DNA of 64,000 bases from Leuctra nigra (GCA_934045905.1 OW203769.1:28384817-28448816); one strand, 5' to 3'. Positions 30,973 to 42,921 are shown, counted from the stretch's first letter. Made by a program: numbers and translations. Notes: a model not told the origin generated them from the sequence alone.

Positions 30973-32105
30973 CCCTGCTGAAAATTCTTGCCAAGATCTT
31001 GCAAGATCTTGCAAGATCTTGCTAAGATCTTGAATTACCCAAGTTCTTGTTAAGATCTTGCTAAGATCTTGTTAAGATCTTGTATTAACCAAGATCTTGT
31101 TAAGATCTTGCTAAGATCTTGTATTAAACAAGATCTTGCTAAGATCTTGTATTAAACAAGATCTTGCTAAGATCTTACCAAGATCTTGTATAAAACACGA
31201 TCTTGCTAAGTTCTTACCAAGATCTTGGTAATATCTTGATAAGATCTTATCAAGATCTTGACAAGACCTAATCAAGATCTTGCCAAGATCTTAACAAGAC
31301 TTTTTCAAGATCTTGCTAAGATCTTACCAAGATCTTGGTAATATCTTGATAAGATCTTATCAAGATCTTGACAAGACCTAATCAAGATCTTGCCAAGATC
31401 TTAACAAGATTTTTTCAAGATCTTGCTAAGATCTTACCAAGATCTTGGTAATATCTTGATAAGATCTAATCAAGATCTTGACAATACCTAATCAAGATCT
31501 TGCCAAGATCTTAACAAGATTTTTTCAAGATTTTGCTAAGGCCCTTAGAAAAATTTCCTATAGTATATTTTGAAGTATTCCAAAGTATTCTGTAATAACG
31601 TGTAGTAAACTTTAATATGTGCTATAGTACTTGAAGTACATGCAAAAACTTACTGCATAATACCTACCATAGATTACTGAAGTAAATTCTACAGTATCGG
31701 TAGTAAACTGAAGTATAAACTTCAATATTTTTACTACAGCTGAAATAGACTGTTTTTTACTCTGGAGTAAATATACTTTACTGTAGTAATTTAAAGTATG
31801 TACTATAGTGTTTTTACTACAGACGATATATACCTACTGCAGTTTTCTATAGTAAAGAGGGAACATACTTCACTGTAGTAATTCGAAGTATGTAGCTAGA
31901 GTACTTTGACTACATACAAAATAGGTTTACTATAGTAAGTTCTATAGTATATATATTTCATTGAAAATCTATAGTATCTGTAGTTAAGAAAAGTGTAATC
32001 TACAGTATGTTTACTACAGCCGTTTTATATTGTAGTTTACAGTAGTATATTCTGAAGTATGTACTTCATTGACTTTTTACTACCTACAGTATTTGTCGTA
32101 AAGTA
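30973..32105. repeat. Mirror CCCTGCTG terminus, CAAGATCTTG array and TACTGTAG minisatellite
   Basis: CCCTGCTGAAAATTCTTGCC starts at 30,973. The CAAGATCTTG array runs to 31,545 and contains a block of about 110 bp repeated three times (GGTAATATCTTGATAAGATC...). Then the TACTGTAG-type array runs to 32,105. The left arm's array is shorter, so the array has expanded or contracted since duplication. Confidence 0.8.
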
Positions 32106-32109
32106 AGGT

Positions 32110-32489
32110 ATACTCCGTGTAAAAATACCAGCCAAGTCTCTTCAACTCAACTAAAAAAAATATAGGAAATCTAAAAAATTCAGCACTGAAAAGTAGTGGT
32201 ATCAAAAAATGGGCCAATTCAAAACATGATTTTAAAAACCGAAATATACTTGGCGCATCGTATATAAATAATATAGACGTGTTTGCCAAAAATCAAATGT
32301 AAATAATTATAAATAATATACCTTAATATCCTAAAAAAACGATGCGCCAAGTATATTTCGGTTTTTAAAATCATGTTTTGACTTGGCCCATTTTTTGATA
32401 CCACTACTTTTCAGTGCTGAATTTTTTAGATTTCCTATATTTTTTTTAGTTGAGTTGAAGAGACTTGGCTGGTATTTTTACACGGAGTG
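32110..32489. mobile_element. Foldback MITE (CACTCCGTG family), copy 4
   Basis: Complete version of copy 1: the left end TACTCCGTGTAAAAATACC is present here but missing in copy 1. Two arms of about 150 bp. Confidence 0.85.
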
Positions 32490-33413
32490 TTTTTTATGGG
32501 GATATCACTCCTTTTTTTTAGATGATTTTCAGTTTTCACACTTGTAACTCAAATCGGAGAAACAATGACTATGACCTTTAAAAAAATAATCCATTTCCGA
32601 TTTGGTTACTAAGAAAACATGCGTTTGGTACTAAATAATGCTTAAAATGATATTCCATGGGGAATAGCGAAAGCTTCGTTCCAATCGGTCCAGCCGTTTT
32701 CGAGATATGGCTTCACTTCCGGTTAACAAAATGGCGACTGAAATCACTGCTACCAAGAATTAATTTATATAAATGTTTTGTATCATTATAAGCCTTCTGG
32801 ATATGTAGTTAATATAGTAAGAGGTGATTAAAGCCTAATTTTTCATTTTTATGACGTCATTTCCGGTTTCAGTAATAGTAAATGTATATTTCTACTATTG
32901 ATATTTCATATAGAGGACCGTCTGAATCGATTGGTGCAAATTTCGTTCCGATCGGTCAAGCCGTTTTTGAGATATGACGTCACTTCCGGTTTCAAAATGG
33001 CGGCACAAAAATTTCATAAGGACTAGGTATCATCAGGCAGACGAGCTGTATATGTGGTGAAAATTTCGGGTCAATCGACCCAGCCGTTTAGGCTGTGGCG
33101 GAGACCGCGGAATTTATTGGAAGATGAATCATTATAATCTGAAGAAAGCCGTTCAATTTCACTGTTTTCACGGCCCTCTAGTTCGCAAACATCATATCCT
33201 ATTGTTCCCAAATTTGGTTTATGTGGTGGGGTGGGCCATAGCTCGAAATTAAGATATTTCGCAACAATGTGAGATTTTCCAATTATAAGATCCAGTAGAC
33301 CGAAAATGCCACTTTGATGCTTACAGTAAAAGTGGGTTGCTCCAGCCTTTTTAAATGAGAGTGTGCGCGCGCCGTACGACTTGGCTGGCGTGGAGCGACC
33401 GCTCCACTAGATA
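32490..33413 (-). repeat. Hairpin-ended repeat, longest copy d (right arm only)
   Basis: It runs from the hairpin end (33,395-33,412) through the open-frame part (about 33,130-33,390; FYCKHQSGIFGL-type codons) into the CTTCCGGTTT body (32,540-33,120). This shows the two repeats are one element of about 0.9 kb. The left arm has no equivalent at this place. Confidence 0.65.
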
Positions 33414-33788
33414 AACTACAGAATTTTTACTTCATTGACTTAGAAAATTTGCAGCACATCACGCTGTAGTATATTTACCCCAATACCCTAATTACTATAG
33501 TATTTGTAGTAAAGTAAAATATAAACTACAGAATTTATTCTTATTGACGTAGAAAATTTGCACCACACCACCTAGTATAATAAACTATAGTAATTATACT
33601 ACAGCGAGCGTGAGCTGATATATTTTATGGGGGAAATATCACAGATCAATTTACTTTAATATAAAATCGTGTCTCCTATTTTATTATGTTAATAATAATT
33701 TAATGATCCACTAAATAATATAGATATGTTCACTTGAAATAATATGAACACTCAATATAATCACTATTAGCGCGGCCAAGTCTTGTCT

Positions 33789-33860
33789 GCACCGGTGGCC
33801 TACTCGGTAAGATGCTCGACTACGGACCACGAGATCGCAGGTTCAAAACACGGCGGTTCC
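33789..33860 (+). ncRNA. tRNA-like sequence (degenerate), mirror of 16,654-16,727
   Basis: The A-box-like TGGCCTACTCGG and B-box-like GGTTCAAAAC are retained, with poor acceptor and T stems. Confidence 0.45.
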
Positions 33861-33997
33861 AAGGGATTTTATAATTGAAATGTTTAATCAATCCTTGTCC
33901 ATTACTACAGAAGAGGTTTCCCGAATGCAAATGAGTACTCATAAATATAGAAATTTTTATTTTTTTATGAAATTTTAACGTTTTATTTGGCGAAATG

Positions 33998-34045
33998 TCT
34001 TGCTAAGATCTTGCTAAGATCTTGTAAGATCTTGCTAAGATCTTG
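33998..34045. repeat. CAAGATCTTG array remnant, outer end of the right arm
   Basis: Four AAGATCTTGCT-type units, then an abrupt change to TTGTATATAAATTTC, which belongs to the GGGTGGCCC repeat family. The CCCTGCTG end is missing. Confidence 0.8.
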
Positions 34046-34165
34046 CTTGTATATAAATTTCAATACATTTGAATCATTGGAACAAAAGTTATGGTATCTT
34101 GAAGTTGAGCTTAAAAAGAGATAATACGGGAGAAAATTTCACTTCTAAAATTAACATGTGAAATA
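34046..34165 (+). repeat. GGGTGGCCC-family repeat fragment
   Basis: Matches 18,340-18,450 (TTTCAAT.CATTT..ATCATTGGAA, TATCTTGAAGTTGAG). Confidence 0.6.
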
Positions 34166-35067
34166 CTAGGAAAACGCTCTGGGTAACGCGTTGATGAGCG
34201 AGCACGGATACGCGCAACACCTCGAACCGAAATTCTGTCTATTGAAAATGGCATTAAAAGCAAATAATTCTTGAATTTCGTCACTGACTTGTATGAAAAT
34301 CTTTAAAAAATCCAAAATTATTGGTCGCAATAACCATGCAAAGTTTTAAGTTGATCGATTGAACCTTTATGTTGAACGGTTCCTTGTTAAGTTTCAAAAA
34401 TCACGGATCTCGTTCAAAAATATACCTGGGACCACTCATATGATATTAGTGTGTGTACACGTACACAATATCAGATCAATTAGTGTCATAATTATGCGTA
34501 TGAAAGATTTTGTTCTAACTACCTTGGAACATTGGAACAGAGGCGTCAAAGTTGCCGTGATCCATAGCAACAAGCAAAATGTCCGTAAAATCTCAATACC
34601 TTTTGGATTTAAACACAGATTTGTCAGAAAATTGTTAAAAACACAGATAATGTTGGTCCCAATGACCGTGCAAAGTTTTAAGTTGATCGGTTAACCGGTT
34701 CTAGTTTAAATTTCAAAAATAACCGGAAAAATGGTTTCAAATTTTAACCAATCGGAGGATTTGGCTGAAACTTTTTTTGATTGGGTACAATGTTGGTTGA
34801 AATGACTATGCTAAATTTCAAATTGATTGAATCAACCAATCGAAAGATACATTTTTTAAAATTTGAACCAATCAGGGGATTTCAAAAAAATTTGGGTCTG
34901 CAACGCCCGGAAATGGTCAGTACATGTGTGCAAAATTTCAGCTTGATCGAAGAAAAACTGTGACTTGTATATCGTCAGTAACAGAAAAAAAACACACAAA
35001 AAAACAACAAAAAAAAACAGAGGTCCGTGCCAAAAGAGCCAAAAGGAGACGCTCGCTTCGCTCGCTC
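34166..35067 (-). mobile_element. Helentron-like element, copy I (full-length)
   Basis: 902 bp on the minus strand. The 5' end GAGCGAGCGAAGCGAGCG is at 35,067, preceded by five Ts. The 3' hairpin and CTAG at 34,166 are followed by T. The 111-codon frame at 34,359-34,694 has no known motif and is probably chance. Confidence 0.75.
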
Positions 35068-35069
35068 AA

Positions 35070-35455
35070 AAACTTGAGAAATGATCTCTAGTGTATTCGG
35101 CTTTTTGAGACCAAATTCTAGATAACATAACTTTCGTTACATTAATTCAAATGAATTGAAATTTTTACACAATCAATAGAAATATATTTTGAATAACATA
35201 GGCAATTTTCAGCTTGATATCATCAGTAGTTTTTTTCTGGACGCATGATTTTTTAGCTCCGTATAATCAATTTTTCGACAACGAAATTCGAACAGCTGTA
35301 ACTTTTTTCCTATAAAAATTATGGTGTTTAAACTTCAACATATTATACCTTAGTATGTTATGTATAATTGTTGTAATTATCAGCTCGATGTGTGCAGTAA
35401 TTTCGTCACAGTGATGTCTCGCCCGTTGGACGTTTTTTTTGGGCCACCCTGTATG
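35070..35455 (-). repeat. GGGTGGCCC-family repeat, uninterrupted copy
   Basis: The minus strand starts GGGTGGCCCAAAAAAAACGT, then CAGCTGTTCGAATTTCG and ACTACTGATGATATCAAGCTG. It lacks the 1.9 kb insertion seen at 16,374 and so serves as the empty-site reference. Confidence 0.7.
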
Positions 35456-36515
35456 TTCGCTGATTGTATTCAATCAATTACGTATCATAATCATTGCTAT
35501 TCTCTGTCACAGTGTCATATGTAATTGTCATGGCACTTAGGGTTGCTAGAGTTACATTGTATCATTGGTTTGTTACAGATTCTCTTGAACTTAATGTGTA
35601 ACCGACACATTTCGTTGAGCCCCGACACTTGTTGCATTAATATGAGTAGCATGTGGATTACGAAAGAAACCACAGCCGCGAAAGGATTGCATTGAAGAGC
35701 TCGATATCTCCACCATCACTAAAGGACAGAGTTGCCAACTCATCGCCAAAATTATCCGTGATATTCCTACTAGTACTACTCGGTGTGACGTTCAAAATCC
35801 TGGAACTTGTGTGAGAAGTCATTCGTCACGTGGTCGTGGTGAAATAATTATTGGACTCAAGCTGTTTGACAATAAATATTATTGATTTTACTGACAATCA
35901 ACAGTATTATAATTTCAATATAGGCAGCGTGTTTAGACAACAGATGGCACTGCAAAAGTACAGACAGAGCCACCTAATCTGTGGGAAGGAAGCTTACCTT
36001 TTGGCAAGGCGTCCAAGTCGCTGCAGTTATATGTTATGTTACTGCACATATTACGCATTATCAATTCTTAAAATTTACACAAGTTTATCTAATGTTTATT
36101 CGCCTACAAAATATTAATAATAAAGTGTTCACAATTTCACTGAATCTGATCACAATATTAATTTGCGCGACTAAGTTCTGATTCCGAAATATTTTGAGTA
36201 CATTTGTTGACATCTGATCGGTTGCTAGGTCACGGCCAATGAGAAATAAAACAGTTGACGATCTTCCCACAAATGTTGCTAATTTCTCTCACTCGTGGCG
36301 AACACTCGGTGCCTATAATAGTGAACATGTGGAAACTTTTAGTTCAATTATTGGTTCAGCCTTTTAATCATAATACATGTCACCGAAATGTATTTGGTGA
36401 ACTGTTGAAGAAATAAAATAAATACCAAAATAAAATAAAATAAATTAACAAAATAAATACAAAATTTAAAGAAGTCATCAGTGTAAGTATGTACAATATA
36501 TTATACAACTAGTAT
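35456..36515. other. AT-rich stretch, no gene called
   Basis: A 36,410-36,470 run of AAATA-type repeats. Small frames at 35,851-36,181 overlap in different frames and lack motifs. Confidence 0.45.
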
Positions 36516-39228
36516 CCCAGGAGTTTTAGACGAAATTTAGACCAAAACTCGAAATAAATAAAGTAAATCTGAAATTTGGCAGAAACATCCTATTTGATGT
36601 CCCGAATAACAAACTTAAAATCCCCACCTCTCCTCTGCCGGCGTCATCGATTTTTTTGTGCTTGAAGGGCGTAAGACACAAAATCAAGAAAGTACACACA
36701 ATATCCACAAATATGAACGGATTTCAACCAGGTTGGTTTTAAAATAATCCTAAATACATGTTAAACCATGATTAGTGGTAGTGCAGTTAATAAAGTGATG
36801 TTGCCTGTGGGCGTGGCCTAAGGTCACTTAAGATGCAAATAAAATAGAAAAATGCGATATTCGTACACTTTGGACGTGATGAAAGAATACAATATTGGTA
36901 TGCACATTCTACATCATGTATGAAACAACATATTTAAATTTCCCTACTCTCCTCTGCCGGCGTCATCGATATTTTGGTGCAATAAGGGCGTAAGTCACAT
37001 GAATCCCAGCCCCCAAAACACATAATTTCCACAAAATTGCACGGATTTGAACCAGGTTGTTTTAAATTATCATAAATATATTATGTCAAATATTATTTGT
37101 TGCTTTGGCGATAGTGCAACATTGTTGAGAGTATTGTTGAGATTGGGCGTCCCGTAGGAGACCGCAAAATACAAATAAATTGTTCCAAATATAAATTTGT
37201 GCATTTTTGGTTCGAATGTATAATATTTTTTGTTTTGCAAAAGTATTTAATCTGGAAATATACACTTCATAACTGACTTTTGATAACAAAGTAATTATTA
37301 TTTATATAGACAATGACAATACTCTCTCACTCTGTAGGGCATGACTTGGTAGAATTCCGCCTCCAGTAATCAAAGTAAAACACGCGATGAATTATCATAT
37401 AATTAAGATTGCAAAAGTTTGGATCTTTCATTTAATTGATTCTTACCATTCAAAGCTGTTCGGGGTCATCGGCATCGATAGCCTCAGCACCGTTCGAACA
37501 ACTTCACCCCCTATACAAGTACTGCAGATCATGGAGCAAGGGAGGGAGACCAGCACTTCGGCATGAACATTTGCGTCCACACTCAGATTTGCACTTGCAA
37601 GATATGAGATGCAATAGTGTCTGTGGAGCGGGTGGCAGGTCCGTTGTAATTGGGATCAAAGTTTGTCCCACCTGACGCCAACCCCAGTCGGTAAGACTGA
37701 GTACATAATTCATTGCCCAACCACTCCTGGACCTGTTAGGCATGACAAATAAAGAGTTTAATTTGCCATTAGTTTCAAAGAGAATAAGGTATACTTCGCG
37801 GGCGCTCATTACAGCATACATTTCCTTACCTGCAGATATGTCCTCAGGGAATGCTGGAAGCATGCAGCACTGGTTGGAGGAATTTTTGCTAGTTCAAAAG
37901 ATGCAGTTACTGCTTGCCTCGCCACAGTACGAGCGTAAATATGTCCGCGGAGATCATTCAAGTTAAGAAAGTTTTCTCTGCTGTACAGATGCATGACAAA
38001 TTTCTCTCCATGCTGTGGTGATCTCGTGTACGGTGGCAGAAGGGTCATTGAAGACATAGACGATGTCACCCAGCAGCGGCTCTTAATCGAGAAGCTTCCA
38101 TACCTTCTTCTAACCTTTCCCAAATATGGCAGAAGTGGTATCACAACCTGAACAAACATTTCACATTTCACAAAACAAACATTTATTCATTTCGCCGAGT
38201 TCTTCTCGAATTTCACCAATGCCAGGACAAAATACCAGAGGCATCCACGGTTATTAATGATGATGGAACTCTTTTACATGCGTTTGTCTGGCTTGACAAA
38301 CGCATATGTCTTCAATGACCCTTCTGCCACCGTACACGAGATCACCACGGCATGGAGAGACATTTTTTTACTTTGAATACTGAAGACGGAATTCTACCAA
38401 GTCATGCCCTACAGAGTGAGAGAGTAATGTCATGTCTATATAAATAATAATTAAGTATTTTTTTTATCAAAAGTCAGTTATGAAGTGTACATTTCCAGAT
38501 TAAATACATTTGCGAAACAAAAAATATTATACATTCGAACCAAAAATGCACAAATTTATATTTTGAACAATTTATTTGGATTTTGCGGTATCCTACGGCA
38601 CGCCCAATCTCAACAATACTTTTAACAATGTTGCACTATTGCCAAAGCAACAAATAATATTTGACATAATATATTTATGATAATTTGAAACAACCTGGTT
38701 CAAATCCGTGCAATTTTGTGGAAATTATGTGTTTTGGGGGCTGGGATTCAAGTGACTTACGCCCTTATTGCACCAAAATATCGATGACGCCGGCAGAGGA
38801 GAGTAGGGAAATTTAAATATGTTATTTCATACATGATGTAGAATGTGCATACCAATATTTTATTCTTTTATCACGTCCAAAGTGGACGAATATCGCATTT
38901 TTCTATTTTATTTGCATCTTAAGTGACCTTAGGCCACGCCCACAGGCAACATTACTTTATTAACTGCACTTATACCACTAATCATGGTTTAACATCTATT
39001 TAGGATTATTTTAAAACCAACCTGGTTAAAATCCATTCATATTTGTGGATATTGTGTGTACTTTCTTTATTTTTGTGACTTACGCCCTTCTAGCACAAAC
39101 AAATTGATGACGTCGGCAGAGGAGAGGTGGGGATTTTAAGTAAGTTATTCGGGACATCAAATAGGATGTTTCTGCCAAATTTCAGATTTACTTTATTTAT
39201 TTCGAGGTTAAAACCTAAAACTCCTGGG
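36516..39228. mobile_element. 2.7 kb element with about 0.85 kb inverted repeats and a decayed Cys-rich ORF
   Basis: The ends are CCCAGGAGTTTTAG (36,516) and its complement (39,228). The arms, 36,516-37,365 and 38,384-39,228, pair along their length; each contains two diverged copies of a sub-block with CTCCTCTGCCGGCGTCATCG. The interior has a minus-strand ORF remnant and a further 50 bp inverted duplication (38,010-38,060 with 38,311-38,360). No target duplication was identified. Confidence 0.8.
37440..38171 (-). pseudogene. Decayed ORF with Cys-rich C-terminus inside the 2.7 kb element
   Basis: Frame one (37,809-38,171) has GEKFVMHLYSRENF, LNDLR and IPPTSAACFQHSLRTYLQ. Frame two (37,504-37,863) has SLTDWGWRQVGQTLIP, LPPAPQTLLHLISCKCKSEC and GRKCSCRSAGL. 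An adjacent frame continues PCSMICSTCIG before the end near 37,440. The LPxP/WGW...C.CK..C...C.CR..GL.C pattern resembles, from memory, uncharacterised multicopy proteins of many invertebrates. At least two frameshifts. Function unknown; possibly part of the element's own protein. Confidence 0.6.
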
Positions 39229-41442
39229 CCCTCTTTCACGTACAATTTCCTTATCCTTGCTTACCATGGGGTAGCCTATCACTTGCTTACCACCTCGTGG
39301 TAGCGAATGACAAATTAGTATTCACGAAGCAGTGGTATCTTGGTGGTAGGTCACTGCCTACTTGAAATATGTATAGTGTAAATAGAACGTTAGTTTTAAG
39401 TAGGCCGTGCTTTTTTTCAACAATAGGGCGATGCAAAGCTAGGACAAACGGCCGTTCATTAGTTGGCGCTAGCGTCGATGGAGGTCACTTTTAAATCAAA
39501 GGATTTCTTGCTACACATAACGTATTCTCATAAGAATTGAGAATAAGAATTAAAAATTGATGTTGATATTTGGTTATTTACCGAAATAGTGGATAATTAT
39601 TAGATGTTCTAGTGTTATAATGATATTTTGATAGTGTAATGACAGCAGTCAGTATGTTTTTTTTGTTTCCAAGGCTCTCTTGAAAGCTCACGGCATAATT
39701 GAAACAATGAAAAAACATTGAAACAACTGAGGGGGTGTCGTCACGTTATGACATGGATTTTGATTTAGAAGTTGCAATATCTTCTTATTTTCAAACATGT
39801 TATAATACTAGAGTAAAAAATGGATACATCTAAACAGTAAGTACATCTTCTTATGCCTCAAATGTTTCGCGCGTTGTAGTTTTGATGGACCTTGGTTTTG
39901 ACCTGTCTCGATGCTAGCGCCATGCAAGCGGGGGAAAGTTTGACCAGTGCCCTGCGCGCGTGCATTTGTCTTTATTAAAAATAGTGACAGTTCAATTCCA
40001 AACAATAAACTATACAAATACTAAACAAAATGTGTTAGTTCAATAAAATCTGGTGCAACAAAAGTTTTTTATGGTGAATTCAGTGCTAACTTAAGAGGAT
40101 TCTGCCTGGAAGATTTAGTGGCCACCATTTTGAAATTGACGGGAAATTTTCTCTAAAAAACAGGGTATACTATTTTCATTCTAGTTTCTACAATTCTTAT
40201 TGAATAATTATGAAAAAAATTGTTCCAGTAGATGAGACATGTACACAAAACCGGTATGAAAGGAAGTTTTATAAACAGCTAGTTTCTGTGTAAATAATTT
40301 GTGAAAATGACACTTTGGAAGTGTCGAGGTGACCAATTTTTGCATAGTTTGGAAGCTCAGAGAGAAAAATTTGCGACAAATATGGAAAATCGTTCTGGGT
40401 ACTTTTCTAGACAATTTCAGTGTCTATCTATAAGAGAAGTTTCTATGTTGTAGCTGCTAAAATGCGAGTGTGGGAACTCTAGCCAGCTAATCACCTTCTA
40501 GTTGCTTCTCGTCTGTAAACATGAAGTCGTACTAGAGTTCTAGTTGCCACAAATCATTATGGATTGGTCTGAAATATTTTGTAGCATTAGTTAAGATGTG
40601 AATCTAGAGAAGTATCTAGAAGGAATTTTGAATTAGGTCCTACATTTTGCTAAAATAAATGTTAAAAAAGACTCACGGGTAGCTGCTGTCACACACTTTT
40701 TGACACAATTTTGTGTCCACCTATTAAATGAATGGTTTTATCAAGAAAAACACGGTTAATATCCACAGTTAGCTTGAAGATTTGACAAGGAGCACACGAA
40801 ATTTTGAAGTCCTAACTTTAAAATGGGCTGGGTAATCGCTGATATAGGATGGTCATTTTTCACAGCATCTGTCACTCAATATTCGCATGAAATGTTTATA
40901 TTTTGACAAAGTATCCACATCTAGTTCAGCCTTTTGCTGACAGAATATGCTAGTGTAAATCACTGAAACTGCTTTACCCTCTAAATTGCATCAACTTGTT
41001 TTTCGATCGAAGACACTGCTGACACGATATTCTCCATATGGCAGTGATAGATAATATATAAGTACCTTGATTTTTAAAGATGTTTGCTTTCGTTACCACG
41101 GCTACCTAATTCTTCTTGCATCGTTTTATAATTATTTATATATAAATAATTATATTTATTTCATTATTTTCAGAACAATAATTATCTAGTTCTTGATATT
41201 CAACAGGTATCTGTCACTTGCCAGATTACAAAACCAAGATTAAAGATGTGCTGGGATTAAAATTTGGTGATTGACGGTTCCTACTGCATAGGTATTTTAA
41301 GACGGAAGTATTTACACCTATATTAATAATATTTATTTTGCTAATTTGTAAAATTTGAGTAACTTAGTAAGGTTGCTGAGCTGGTCAAAGACCTCAAAAC
41401 ATTTGTTATTGAAAATACCAAAATGTGTTACTTATTCCAACA
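39229..41442. other. 2.2 kb without a gene I can support
   Basis: The largest stretch with no recognised repeat outside the 14 kb insertion. Short frames at 39,808-40,017 and 40,208-40,414 have no motif. TTGGCGCTAGCGTCGATGG (near 39,461) is partly echoed inverted at about 39,905-39,920 (GATGCTAGCGCCA). Confidence 0.45.
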
Positions 41443-41720
41443 TTGGGTGGTCCAAAAACCCGTCTAAAGGGCGAGACACTACTGTGATTAAACAAATGCA
41501 CTCATCGGGTTGAAACTTTCACAAATTATGAATAACATTATAAGGCTTGATGCGTGAAAGTATCAAAAACATTACCTTCTTCGGACAAAAGGTACAGCTG
41601 TTCGAATTTGGATGTAGAAAAACATTTAATACTGCGCTCAATTCTATCAACAACCCCCCCCCCATGCCACAATGGCCATAATTCACTGCTGAAAAAATAC
41701 GTCCTTGTTGAAGTTCCTTG
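41443..41720 (+). repeat. GGGTGGCCC-family repeat, copy 3
   Basis: Starts TGGGTGGTCCAAAAACCCGT, with GGGCGAGACACTACTGTG and GGTACAGCTGTTCGAATTTG matching the other copies. A C9 run lies near 41,653. Confidence 0.65.
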
Positions 41721-42504
41721 GTTTTGAAATCAATTCCGCAGGGCTCCCAGATGTCCTATATGCCCTATAAATCCTATATTTTGGAAGTTGGAAATAAAGG
41801 TCCTATAATTCCTATATTTCCAGCAAGTGTCCTATAAAAATGCCTATTAGGTATAATTTTGTTAATAATATTAATCATTTAAAATGAGAGATTTTATTTG
41901 CCGAATAAGAATTATAGTCCAGAGTCTAAAGCCAAAAAAAGGACCTAACCCCCCACTAATTGCAACATTAGAGTATTTTATATCGTTGGATTCAGAAAAA
42001 ATAACTGTATAACATTACTAAAAGTCTACCAAAATCAAAACAGGGTGGCTGCCTCTGATTGGTCAATTAGTGAAAAACAATTGAATGCGATTATTAATTT
42101 ACAGAGTAATGTAAATACATCGAATATGGTATCGAATGAAAGCTCTTTTCAAGTAGAGTTCAGACAAAAATATTACAAAATTCAAAATTTTTACCAAGGT
42201 CAAATATGCTCTAAAGTACCCCGAATGGCCTCTATAGAGGCATGCGAATTAAAATGGCTGCCTTATAGTCGCAACCGAAGAGCTACTGACGTGCTTTTGG
42301 TGTCATTTGATTAAGAATACAATCTTGTGTATCATATCAAAAGTCTACAAAAATCAAAATAGTGCTAATGATAATATTTTGAGAATTAGTAAATAAGAAA
42401 ATTAAACAAAATTATATAGTGAAGTAGCAAAGTAATTAAACAATGAATTTTATGATTAAATGTTCAGTTCTTGCAAATATCTCATTTGTACCCTCATGAA
42501 CATT
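41721..42504. other. Low-complexity CCTATA-rich stretch, no gene
   Basis: At 41,755-41,850 CCTATA(A/T) words recur about eight times at 11-20 bp intervals. Nothing coding is recognised; the 89-codon frame at 42,045-42,314 has no motif. Confidence 0.45.
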
Positions 42505-42920
42505 TGTAACGGAATTGATTGATCACAGTTTATTGCGTGCGGTATCGGACACGTGCCGATGGGTCCACATGTGTGCTAGTTTGATGACGCATAATGCGCG
42601 TTATGTTTTAAGATTGCTGAGTGTGTAATGTAGCACGTGCATCCAAGAACAGTGGATCTTGTGTTTTAATAGCGCGTGTGATGCGACGTAATATTTGGGG
42701 CGCGTGCACGATGACGCAATGATAGGAAAGATACTGGAGCGTGCATGCATTCTCGTCAGTTGTCCTTTTGCCTCCGACGTGTAAGCATCACTGTTTGTAG
42801 TCTCATACCAAGTTGTACATGAGCACATACAGTCAGCCACACGGAGTTGCTATTGATTGTTGACACTCAATAAATACAAGTATACAAAATATAATTGTGT
42901 TTTAATGAAAACCAGTTTCA
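42505..42920 (+). mobile_element. 5' LTR of a gypsy-type retrotransposon
   Basis: 416 bp from TGTAACGGAATTG to ...CCAGTTTCA, i.e. TG...CA ends. It contains AATAAA at 42,869-42,874 and is followed one base later by a primer-binding site. No second LTR was found, so only the 5' part of the element remains. Confidence 0.7.
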
Positions 42921-42921
42921 T

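Larger units (their letters stand above)
26356..34045. repeat. Giant inverted repeat, right arm (about 7.7 kb)
   Basis: The complement of the left arm. It differs by lacking the Penelope element, by a longer CAAGATCTTG array near 31.2-31.5 kb, and by about 0.94 kb of extra sequence at 32,490-33,413 (another copy of the hairpin-ended repeat). The outer end stops inside the CAAGATCTTG array at 34,045 without the CCCTGCTG terminus. Confidence 0.95.

Noticed and set aside
37436..37966. Plus-strand frames inside the 2.7 kb element
   Set aside because: They overlap the minus-strand Cys-rich remnant, which has the interpretable motif order. The plus frames have none.
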